Position numbers and translations under genes: made by a program
Source of the DNA: Chryseobacterium cucumeris
GTDB lineage: Bacteria > Bacteroidota > Bacteroidia > Flavobacteriales > Weeksellaceae
Length of the DNA stretch: 64,000 bases
Direction: 5' to 3'
Assembly (NCBI RefSeq): GCF_016775705.1
Contig: NZ_CP068760.1
Coordinates: 3,720,001 to 3,784,000 of the forward strand
The notes under the pieces: model-generated
Database searches by the model: none
What the model was told of the DNA's origin: nothing
The model's input: the letters and a program-made list of their open reading frames with translations, nothing else
Shown here: piece by piece, positions 18,203 to 25,606 of the stretch
Numbering within the stretch: the first letter of the stretch is position 1
Layout: each line of letters starts with the position of its first letter

Positions 18203-18790
18203 TTAGTGAAAAAATTGGTAATGTCCCTCATTTGCCCATTTCAACATTGGCCGATCTCCGGAAGTATCACCAAATGCAATAATTTTATCGTACTTGGAAT
18301 CGTTAATTTCCTCTTTGATTCTTATCAATTTTTCCTTTCCGTTACAATTTTTTCCTACAAAGTTTCCGGTGAAAATACCGTTTTTAAACTCTGCCCGCGT
18401 AGAAACAAGCTCCATTTTCAGTTCTTCGGCGAATGGTTTTACCCAGATGTCCAATGAAGCGGTTACTAATAAACTCTGTGTATTATTCCTATCGATATTT
18501 TTTATAAAATCCAATGCATTCTCCCTTACTATTTTAGGGTAGTGCTGTTCAAAAAACTGTTTAGACTTCTGTTCAATTTTCTCCTGGGTCTGTCCTCTTA
18601 AAATAGAACCGATAAAGCTTTTTTTCACTTTTTCCGTTTCAGCCAGTTTTAGCTTCAACAGGATAAAAAGAGGTACGTGTCTCAAAAATTGTATACGGTA
18701 TTTTGTTGAATCGTAAAATTTAAGATACATAAACATGGTATCTTTATACGTAATGGTTCCGTCAAAATCAAAACAATACAATTTTTTCAT
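18203..18790 (-). CDS. HAD-superfamily phosphatase (IB type), probable DPPR phosphatase of the arabinose block
   Basis: 195 residues. HAD motif I FDFDGTIT gives the nucleophile Asp8 and acid Asp10; motif II is LLVTASLDIW near residue 108; the C-terminal acidic motif is IIAFGDTSGDRPML near residue 170. This is the SerB/PSPase-like IB group. It ends a run of four genes (3 bp after the SDR gene) that together match lipid-linked D-arabinofuranose synthesis, where a phosphatase must remove the 5-phosphate from decaprenyl-phosphoryl-5-phosphoribose. That role is inferred from context; the family by itself only says phosphatase. Confidence 0.8.
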   Translation of the reverse strand: MKKLYCFDFDGTITYKDTMFMYLKFYDSTKYRIQFLRHVPLFILLKLKLAETEKVKKSFIGSILRGQTQEKIEQKSKQFFEQHYPKIVRENALDFIKNIDRNNTQSLLVTASLDIWVKPFAEELKMELVSTRAEFKNGIFTGNFVGKNCNGKEKLIRIKEEINDSKYDKIIAFGDTSGDRPMLKWANEGHYQFFH

Positions 18791-18793
18791 TTT

Positions 18794-19519
18794 TTAAAGC
18801 TTTAATTTTTTGAATATAAACTCAGGAATATTCCTGATAATCATCATAATAATACTCCAAACCGGCAAAACATATGCCACATTCCTACCCTTTTTGAAGG
18901 CTTTATAAATACAGGAAGCAGCCTGTTTTGGCGTTGCTGTCAGTTTCGGATTTAAAGGCAGCCCTTCTGTCATTTTGGTTGCCATAAACCCTGGTTTTAT
19001 CGTAAGAACGTGCACTTTTTTATCAAAAAGATAATTTCTCAAACCGCTCAGATAAGCCGTAAAAGCTGCTTTTGCACTTCCATAGATAAAGTTACTCTGT
19101 CTTCCCCGGTCTCCTGCCACTGATGAAAGACCGATAATCGTTCCTGATCTTCTGCTTTCAAATTTTTGAACAAAATAATTCATGACAGGCACAAGTTTTG
19201 AATAATTGATATCAATGATACGCTCTGTATTTCTATTATCATATAATCCTTCTTCTGTTCCTTCACCCAAATATCCTACGGCACAAAATAATACATTTGA
19301 ATTGATATTATCAAATCTATTGTAATCAATTTCTTTTGTCAGATCCAATTCAATGACTTCCGCCTGCTGCAGAAACTTTACATCAAGATGTCTTGCAAAA
19401 CGCTCTGTAGTTTCTTTATTTGAGGTAAAAAGATAGATTTTTTCAAACTTTTCTCCTTCCTGAAGTGCTTTTTCCACAAAAGCCTGTGCTACTTCAGATG
19501 TACTTCCCAGAACTATCAT
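18794..19519 (-). CDS. SDR oxidoreductase, DprE2-like (decaprenylphosphoryl-2-keto-ribose reductase)
   Basis: 241 residues. A short-chain dehydrogenase with N-terminal MIVLGSTSEVAQAF as cofactor-binding motif, LFCAVGYLG in the middle, and the catalytic Ser/Tyr/Lys set in GLSSVAGDRGRQSNFIYGSAKAAF (Ser near 137, YGSAK near 150). The wording SSVAGDRGRQSNFIYGSAKA and the missing N-terminal extension are as in DprE2 of actinobacteria, which reduces the 2-keto intermediate to arabinose using NADH. Its ATG overlaps the stop codon of the DprE1-like gene, as expected for two enzymes that act as a pair. Confidence 0.83.
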   Translation of the reverse strand: MIVLGSTSEVAQAFVEKALQEGEKFEKIYLFTSNKETTERFARHLDVKFLQQAEVIELDLTKEIDYNRFDNINSNVLFCAVGYLGEGTEEGLYDNRNTERIIDINYSKLVPVMNYFVQKFESRRSGTIIGLSSVAGDRGRQSNFIYGSAKAAFTAYLSGLRNYLFDKKVHVLTIKPGFMATKMTEGLPLNPKLTATPKQAASCIYKAFKKGRNVAYVLPVWSIIMMIIRNIPEFIFKKLKL

Positions 19520-20838
19520 TACGAATTGTTATTTATGATTCTTTTGTGCTGTAAAGACACAAATTTAGGATTTTGAATATTTTTCAGGTAGTTGGTAAGC
19601 GATGATCTGCTCATGCTGTCTTTGGTAAGATAAATTCTTCCTCCAAACTCCTGAACAATAGCATCCAACTGATCTACCAGTTTTTTCAGTTTTGAATTGA
19701 CTTTAAAATCCAGCGCCAATGTATACCCTTCCACAGGGAATGAGTTGTAAGCCTGAGGATTATTTTTTCCAAAAAGTTTTAAAACTGCTAAGAATGATCC
19801 GTTTCCGCTTTTGGCGATCGTTTCAAGGATTCTTTTCATTCCTTCTTTTCCTGTTTCTTTAGGAATGACCATCTGATACTGTATAAAACCGGACTTCCCA
19901 TAGATCTTATTCCAATCTGTGATCGCATCCAAAGGATAGAAAAACGTTTCATAATCGATAAAGTTTTTCACTTCTTTTTTAGACTGCTTTTTATAGTATA
20001 ACCAATTGAAAATTTTTACAGTAAGAGCATTCAGTACAAATCCCGGAAAATAAAAAGGAACTGTAGGAGAAAATTTCTTCTTCAATCTCAAAGGCGTTTT
20101 GGAAAAACTCTGGGGAAGTTCATGCTGAAAAGCATGTTCTCCTCTCATGAGAATACTTCTTCCGATATTTTTTCCTTTCTGAAGACAATCAATCCAGGCC
20201 ACCGTGTAGGTCCAGTTTTCACTTTCATCGAACAGCTTAAAGATCTCATCCAGATTGTCTGCTTTGATACTTTCCTGACGAATGTATGCGGACTCTATAT
20301 TTTTAAGTTTAAATTTTGCTGTGAGAATAATACCGGTAAGTCCCATTCCACCAATGGTAGCCCAGAACTTTTCTGTATTTTCCTCCCTGGAACAGGTAAT
20401 GATCTCCCCTTTCTCATTCATGAGCTTGAATTCAAGCACATATTCTGAAAAACATCCTTCTGCATGATGATTTTTTCCATGAACATCGGATGCTATAGCA
20501 CCTCCTACCGATACAAATTTTGTCCCGGGAGTAACGTATAGAAAATATCCCTGCGGAACCGCTATTTCCAGTACATCTGAAAGCAGCACTCCGGATTCAC
20601 ATTCTATGATCCCGTTCAGACGGTCAAAATTGATGAACTTATTTAATTTTTTTGTTGAAAATATAGCTTCTCCCAATGAAGCATCTCCATAACATCTCCC
20701 ATTTCCTCTCGCTATGACTTCGTTGTGATTGAGTACAAATTCTTTTATTTTTCTGAAACTGTCCTCAGATCTCATTTCCTTCTCTACTATTGGGAAATTT
20801 CCCCAGTTGGTAACTTTCTGTATGAAATTCGGCTTCAT
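19519..20838 (-). CDS. FAD-dependent oxidase, DprE1-like (decaprenylphosphoryl-ribose 2-epimerase oxidase subunit)
   Basis: 439 residues. N-terminal FAD-binding domain (VIARGNGRCYGDASLG near 39-54; VTPGTKFVSVGGAIASDVHG near 99-118) followed by an ALO-type substrate domain. The C-terminal part FLAVLKLFG...PVEGYTLALDF...GGRIYLTKDS aligns by eye with actinobacterial DprE1, with the catalytic Lys kept (Lys406, in KDS). The cysteine attacked by benzothiazinones (Cys387 in M. tuberculosis) appears here as Ala375. The enzyme should oxidise the 2-hydroxyl of polyprenyl-phosphoryl-ribose. It overlaps the UbiA-type gene by 4 bp and the SDR gene by 1 bp. Confidence 0.85.
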   Translation of the reverse strand: MKPNFIQKVTNWGNFPIVEKEMRSEDSFRKIKEFVLNHNEVIARGNGRCYGDASLGEAIFSTKKLNKFINFDRLNGIIECESGVLLSDVLEIAVPQGYFLYVTPGTKFVSVGGAIASDVHGKNHHAEGCFSEYVLEFKLMNEKGEIITCSREENTEKFWATIGGMGLTGIILTAKFKLKNIESAYIRQESIKADNLDEIFKLFDESENWTYTVAWIDCLQKGKNIGRSILMRGEHAFQHELPQSFSKTPLRLKKKFSPTVPFYFPGFVLNALTVKIFNWLYYKKQSKKEVKNFIDYETFFYPLDAITDWNKIYGKSGFIQYQMVIPKETGKEGMKRILETIAKSGNGSFLAVLKLFGKNNPQAYNSFPVEGYTLALDFKVNSKLKKLVDQLDAIVQEFGGRIYLTKDSMSRSSLTNYLKNIQNPKFVSLQHKRIINNNS

Positions 20839-21722
20839 TTCTTAAAATAAATTTGAATTAAAAATGCAACGACCCAAAGCAATAAAGTAGCCTGTATATA
20901 ACGGTCTCTGTACACGATTTTTGTTGGAGATTCCGTTCTGTTGTAAACAAGGGTCTGCTGAAGATATCTTAACAATGCAAATACAACGAAAATCACGGTA
21001 TAAAAAACTCTTTCATGAAATCTTTCCTGAACTTCCGGAGAGAGCGTAAACATCAGGTAGCAGACAATAGCCAGTGTGATAGAAATGGATAAAGCAATAT
21101 CTGCAAACTGAACGTTATATCCATCCAGTGCTTTTCTTGTTTTTCCTGAAACCTGGGCATTGATAAGCTCTCCCCTTCTTTTTCCTATAGCCAGTACCAA
21201 AGCCAATACAAAGGTCAGCAGGATTGCCCATTGTGAAATACTGATTCCGGTAATATAACCTCCAGCCAGTACACGTAACACAAATCCTATGGCAATAATA
21301 AAAATATCAATAATAGGAACATGTTTAAGCCTGAAAGTATAGGCAAGATTCATCACCACATAAAACCCTATGATGATTGCGAACTTCCAAAGTAGTTCAT
21401 GGAAATAAAGTTGTGTAAAAAATACAAGACCTATATCTGCAATGATAAGACCTATAAGAATTCCTATAGCTTTTGATTTTGAAATAGCTCCACTCGCCAA
21501 AGGTCTTCTCCTTTTCTCAGGGTGTTTTCTATCTGCTTCAATATCATTATAATCATTCAGGATATAGACCACACTTGCTGCAAGTGAAAATATGACAAAT
21601 GCAAAAATGCTTTTGAGAAGCAGATCTATATTGGTAATATTACCTGAAAAGAAAAGAGGGACAAATACAAAAAGGTTTTTCACCCATTGCTCCACACGGA
21701 GCAGTTTTAAATATTTCTTCAT
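20835..21722 (-). CDS. UbiA-family prenyltransferase, decaprenyl-phosphate phosphoribosyltransferase-like
   Basis: 295 residues with eight or nine membrane segments. The first Asp-rich motif NDYNDIEADRKHPEKRRRP (about 56-74) holds the metal-binding aspartates in the form typical of the Rv3806c (UbiA/DprA) type, followed by FRLKHVPIIDIFIIAIGFVLR near residue 130. This group moves 5-phosphoribose from PRPP to a polyprenyl phosphate, the entry step to lipid-linked arabinofuranose. It is the first gene of a four-gene, overlapping set with DprE1-, DprE2- and HAD-type proteins, which strengthens the assignment over ubiquinone or menaquinone synthesis. Confidence 0.82.
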   Translation of the reverse strand: MKKYLKLLRVEQWVKNLFVFVPLFFSGNITNIDLLLKSIFAFVIFSLAASVVYILNDYNDIEADRKHPEKRRRPLASGAISKSKAIGILIGLIIADIGLVFFTQLYFHELLWKFAIIIGFYVVMNLAYTFRLKHVPIIDIFIIAIGFVLRVLAGGYITGISISQWAILLTFVLALVLAIGKRRGELINAQVSGKTRKALDGYNVQFADIALSISITLAIVCYLMFTLSPEVQERFHERVFYTVIFVVFALLRYLQQTLVYNRTESPTKIVYRDRYIQATLLLWVVAFLIQIYFKK

Positions 21723-21777
21723 TTATGTTATTTCAAATACAAAAATAATAAATTCAAAATTTCTAGCATAAAAATAC

Positions 21778-21802
21778 AAAAAAAACCGCCGGGGCGGTCT
21801 TT
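21778..21802 (-). terminator. Terminator after the OmpA-family gene
   Basis: On the minus strand ACCGC / GCGGT around CCCG, followed by a run of T. It starts about 30 bp after the stop codon of the OmpA-like gene. Confidence 0.8.
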
Positions 21803-21829
21803 TACGAAAATATTTATATATTAAATTAA

Positions 21830-22519
21830 CTATTGCCCTTGTTTGGCATCGTTAATCATTTTTTCATTGGCAGTAATTGCAAACTCTACTCTTCTGTTTT
21901 TAGCTCTTCCTTCTTCAGTATCATTGCTAGCTACAGGCATTGCTTCACCTTCACCTTTTGTAAACATTCTGCTTGATGCAATTCCTTTTCCTGATAAATA
22001 GGCTTTCACAGCATCTGCTCTTCTTTGAGAAAGTTTCAGGTTGTACTCATCTGAACCTTTGCTGTCTGTGTGACCATAGATATTGATATTCGTATCTGGA
22101 TTATTAGCCAGTACTTCAGCTAATTTATCAAGGTTGGTCTGTGCAACAGAAGTAAGGTTTGAAGAATCGAAAGCAAAGTTAACAATACTTTCATTCATGG
22201 TTACTTTAATACCATCTCCTACTCTTTCTACCTGAGCACCTGGTAAAGTTTCTTTAATATCTTTTGCCTGCTTATCCATTTTGTTACCGATAACGTTACC
22301 AGCAACACCTCCGATAATACCTCCCAATACAGCTCCGATAGCTCCGTTTCCTCCTTTCCCTACATTGTTACCAAGGATACCCCCAATTACTGCTCCTGAA
22401 GCAGCACCTACTGCTGTACCTCTTTGTTGGTGGTTTGAATTCTGAACCGCTTCACAGCTTGTCAATAATAATGCTGATGACAAGAAAAGGGCTCCTACGT
22501 ATGTTTTTGTAAATTTCAT
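21830..22519 (-). CDS. OmpA-family lipoprotein with glycine-zipper domain
   Basis: 229 residues. Lipobox LLTSC (Cys22). Residues about 33-82 are a glycine-zipper stretch (AVGAASGAVIGGILGNN, IGAVLGGIIGGVAGNVIGNKM) that probably inserts in or packs against the membrane. The C-terminal OmpA domain (about 112-216) has NINIYGHTDSKGSDEYNLKLS and LSQRRADAVKAYL, the peptidoglycan-binding signature. The protein should anchor the outer membrane to the cell wall, like Pal/YiaD. It follows the lipocalin-like lipoprotein gene by 26 bp and probably shares its transcript. Confidence 0.92.
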   Translation of the reverse strand: MKFTKTYVGALFLSSALLLTSCEAVQNSNHQQRGTAVGAASGAVIGGILGNNVGKGGNGAIGAVLGGIIGGVAGNVIGNKMDKQAKDIKETLPGAQVERVGDGIKVTMNESIVNFAFDSSNLTSVAQTNLDKLAEVLANNPDTNINIYGHTDSKGSDEYNLKLSQRRADAVKAYLSGKGIASSRMFTKGEGEAMPVASNDTEEGRAKNRRVEFAITANEKMINDAKQGQ

Positions 22520-22545
22520 TTTTTTTGATCTTTTATGTTGATAAA

Positions 22546-23037
22546 TTATTTCATTCCGGTTCTCTGGAAGTTGTAAACTACTTTTACATTACCTCCTTCA
22601 AAAGGAACGTCTTGCTCAAGTGAAAACTGATCTGTACTCTGATTAATCATTGTAAGACTGTAACCTGCTGTATTTTGTTTAGCTTTTGTACCTGAAGCAA
22701 TTTTTTTAAACATAAACGTATTACCGCCTTTTACTTCAAATTTGATTGGCTGTGTAATTGCCGGGCAATCTCCACCACCGTTTAAAGTATACGCTCCTGT
22801 CCAGTTATTGGGAATCAATCTCCAGTGGCTTCCTACGAAGCACTGTGCGTCTGCACCTTCATCAAAAGGCTTAATTTTATAACCTTTATCATAATCTATG
22901 CTTACAATCTGCCAGTCTCCTTTCATTTTCAGGAAATCGGCTCTTTGATTTTGAGATGTAGCTGCTTTGTTAACAGAGGAACACGAAACTGCAAAAAGTG
23001 ATGTTCCCAACATCCCTGCAAGTAGTAACTTTTTCAT
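22546..23037 (-). CDS. Lipocalin-like lipoprotein
   Basis: 163 residues. Signal peptide with lipobox FAVSC (Cys19). The mature part begins with MKGDWQIVSIDYD near residue 42, the G-x-W opening of lipocalins, and continues as an eight-strand-like beta pattern. GGGDCPAITQPIKF and AQCFVGSHWRL each hold one cysteine that may pair. No ligand can be deduced. Pairing with a downstream OmpA-family gene is consistent with a small envelope operon. Confidence 0.78.
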   Translation of the reverse strand: MKKLLLAGMLGTSLFAVSCSSVNKAATSQNQRADFLKMKGDWQIVSIDYDKGYKIKPFDEGADAQCFVGSHWRLIPNNWTGAYTLNGGGDCPAITQPIKFEVKGGNTFMFKKIASGTKAKQNTAGYSLTMINQSTDQFSLEQDVPFEGGNVKVVYNFQRTGMK

Positions 23038-23102
23038 TTTGTTGTTTATTATTTTGTTACTATAAAGTTACAAAAAACCGTGCCAAAATTTAAAATAAAA
23101 AA

Positions 23103-23133
23103 TAAAAAGTCCGAAAAAATTCGGACTCTTTAT
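23103..23133 (-). terminator. Terminator after the subtilase gene
   Basis: AGTCCGAA / TTCGGACT with an AAAA loop, followed on the minus strand by TTTTTATT. It lies 30 bp after the stop codon. Confidence 0.8.
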
Positions 23134-23161
23134 GGTTTCTCCTTAAACACAGGGAGATAAA

Positions 23162-24844
23162 TTATTTTTTAACAGCCTTTTTTACGGATTTCGAAGGCTT
23201 GGTTGTGCCTGTAGTTTTTCCTTTATAAAAGTTGGTATAGGCATACTCTGCTGCCTTTTTCAGGTCGATAACCCCACCTGCCTGAGATTGGTCACCAAAA
23301 CCATCGGCAGTACTTGGGTTGCTGCTTTTCACAAGAGCTTCAATGATCTGATAAGGTTTAAGATCCGGCATATAAGCCAGTAAAACAGCTGCTCCTCCGG
23401 CCACAACAGGGGAAGCCATAGAGGTACCCTGAAGGTATTTATATTCGTTTTTAGGAACGGTAGAATAGATTTCTTCTCCCGGAGCAAAAACGTTCACCAT
23501 CTTTTTATTGTAATTTGAAAAATCTGCTCTCAGTGCATTATTTTTATTCGTACTTGCTCCTACCACAAGAACATTGCTTACAAATGGTTTCTCGTCTGTA
23601 ACATTTTTAAAGTTGGTAGGATATGCGAGATGTTCTGCTACATCTTCATTTTCGTTACCTGCAGCTTTTACTAAAAGAACGCCTTTATCTTCAGCATATT
23701 TGAAAGCATCCCAAACCACATTTTTACCAGGAGAAACAGGTTTTCCAAAGCTCATATTTAAAACTTTCGCACCGTTATCTACAGCATATCTGATCGCATT
23801 GGCAACGTCTTTATCTCTTTCATCACCATTCGGAACTGTTCTTACAGACATAATTTTAGCCACTTTGGAAGCTACTCCATACTGAACTTCTTTTCCTTGC
23901 GGAAGTCCGGCAATAATTCCTGCCACGTGGGTTCCATGTTCTGCATCCGGTCCTTCATAATGATTATTTCCATAGATTTTTTCAGAATAGTCATCATAGT
24001 TATCCCCTACAATTTCTTTTCTCGGATCATAGGAAAGGTCATATTGTTTTGCTGCAGGAGCAAAATGATCGATGGCTTCTTTCATTTCCTCCTTCATCTT
24101 TTTTTCAAATTCCGCGGCTGATTTTCCTTTAAATTCCGGACTTTGTGAAATCTGGCCTAAAAATTCCTTCGCAATGGCATCTCTCTGATCTGTCGGAGCT
24201 TTGATCGCAGCAATAGTTTCAGCGGTTACAGGCTTACCTGCCAGCAGTTTTACCATATTAGGAATCAGTTCGTTCAGCATAGAATAAGTCTGAAAGTTTT
24301 GTTTTGCCTCGATACTCTTTTTATTGAACATATCTTTGGCTTTCATGTACATCTCAAACTCTTCCTTCATCTTAGCCTGGTTGGCTTTATTTTTTGTGGA
24401 ATCATCTCCTTCGAAGACAGGTTTATATTTGGCAACTACTCTTGTCACCTCCATATTATCAATATCAATATCACCGTTTTTACCTCCTATAAAGTTCCAT
24501 CCATGTACGTCATCAATATACCCGTTTCCATCATCATCTTTACCGTTACCGGGAACCTCGTTTGGATTTGACCATAGGTTTTTTACCAATCCTGGATGAT
24601 CTACCTGTACTCCACTGTCTAATACACCCACCACGACGGTTTTAGGCTTCAGACCTTTAGATTCCAGGTATTTATAAGCATTTGCTGTATTTACACCATA
24701 TACTTTTGAAGTTGCAAAATCTTTGTGATACCATGTCATAAGATCTTTGTCTTCGTTTGGATCAATACTTTTAGCTTTAGATTCCTGTGCAAAAGAGAAA
24801 CTAAAACCTGCAAAAAAAACTGCAGCTAATAATACCTTTTTCAT
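23162..24844 (-). CDS. Subtilisin-like serine peptidase (S8) with large insert
   Basis: 560 residues from the Met that opens a clear signal peptide (MKKVLLAAVFFAGFSFSFAQ); a longer open frame to 24910 adds 22 charged residues before it and is not used. Catalytic triad: Asp76 (VLDSGVQVDHPG), His303 (EHGTHVAGIIAG), Ser475 (LQGTSMASP), with oxyanion Asn397 in AAGNENED. Asp and His lie 227 residues apart, against about 30 in subtilisin, because of a charged helical insert near residues 130-265. A Lys-rich tail (about 540-560) ends the protein; no recognisable type IX sorting domain is visible. An exported, probably periplasmic or surface protease; substrates unknown. Confidence 0.9.
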   Translation of the reverse strand: MKKVLLAAVFFAGFSFSFAQESKAKSIDPNEDKDLMTWYHKDFATSKVYGVNTANAYKYLESKGLKPKTVVVGVLDSGVQVDHPGLVKNLWSNPNEVPGNGKDDDGNGYIDDVHGWNFIGGKNGDIDIDNMEVTRVVAKYKPVFEGDDSTKNKANQAKMKEEFEMYMKAKDMFNKKSIEAKQNFQTYSMLNELIPNMVKLLAGKPVTAETIAAIKAPTDQRDAIAKEFLGQISQSPEFKGKSAAEFEKKMKEEMKEAIDHFAPAAKQYDLSYDPRKEIVGDNYDDYSEKIYGNNHYEGPDAEHGTHVAGIIAGLPQGKEVQYGVASKVAKIMSVRTVPNGDERDKDVANAIRYAVDNGAKVLNMSFGKPVSPGKNVVWDAFKYAEDKGVLLVKAAGNENEDVAEHLAYPTNFKNVTDEKPFVSNVLVVGASTNKNNALRADFSNYNKKMVNVFAPGEEIYSTVPKNEYKYLQGTSMASPVVAGGAAVLLAYMPDLKPYQIIEALVKSSNPSTADGFGDQSQAGGVIDLKKAAEYAYTNFYKGKTTGTTKPSKSVKKAVKK

Positions 24845-24921
24845 ATGTTGATATTTAATTTTTAAAGCGATATGCCAATCACCGTCATCATCTGTTTTAT
24901 ACTTTACCAACAGTGATTGTA

Positions 24922-25545
24922 CTAATATTGTTGTTTTATATTTTTTATATATACCAATGATTCCGGGCCTTTATTACAAATAAGATCAAGAACCGACAGG
25001 TCTTCCAAAAATCCGAATTTATCAGAGAATGTCTGGTAATATTCTTCCATCTGAAATTCTGAAGGAAGTTTTGCCGAAAACTTTTCCCTGAAACTGATAC
25101 TCTCCGGATTTTTGATATATTCTTTATTCAAAGAGTGTGCCTTTTCTGTTTTAAGTATCTGTTGGATGACTTCTATCCCTTTAAGGTTAAAATCCAGCAG
25201 GAATTTTTCTTTAAGGTCAAATATTTTCCTGAACTTATCTTCATAATACTCAAAATAAGGAGAGCTTTGATATGCGGTCTTAATGGATTTCCAATGAAGC
25301 GTTCTCCAGTCTTCGCGGTAAGAAATTTCAACATCTTTGAATTCTCTTTTCCCGTTATGATTGATAGGAATTATTAATGATAATTTTCCGTTGGCACCAT
25401 AAATATTGGCTCTGTTTCTATACGTCTGCTTCGGAAAGTTTTCAAACTGTTCAAATACAATTTCATTTTCAGGATTTAAAAACACTGAAAACCATGAGAT
25501 TGGTGGCATATAAAATGCCGGTAATAATACATTCTTCATATTCAT
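24922..25545 (-). CDS. WbqC-like family protein
   Basis: 207 residues. N-terminal LLPAFYMPPISWFSVFLNPE and later TYRNRANIYGANGKLSLIIP and DWRTLHWKSIKTAYQSSPYF are the marks of the WbqC-like family (PF08889), found in some O-antigen clusters but also, as here, next to lepB in Flavobacteriia. The biochemical role is not known. It follows lepB by about 60 bp and probably is the last gene of the parA-parB-DUF5683-dapB-lepB-wbqC run. The first Met or Met3 could be the start. Confidence 0.8.
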   Translation of the reverse strand: MNMKNVLLPAFYMPPISWFSVFLNPENEIVFEQFENFPKQTYRNRANIYGANGKLSLIIPINHNGKREFKDVEISYREDWRTLHWKSIKTAYQSSPYFEYYEDKFRKIFDLKEKFLLDFNLKGIEVIQQILKTEKAHSLNKEYIKNPESISFREKFSAKLPSEFQMEEYYQTFSDKFGFLEDLSVLDLICNKGPESLVYIKNIKQQY

Positions 25546-25606
25546 AATGCAAAAATGAAGTATTTTTCCAAATACTTCATTCTATTTTACGTTTAATTTT
25601 TTTTTA

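Noticed and set aside
24845..24910. 22-codon N-terminal extension of the subtilase frame
   Set aside because: It precedes a perfect signal peptide and is strongly charged, so it is taken as upstream non-coding DNA.
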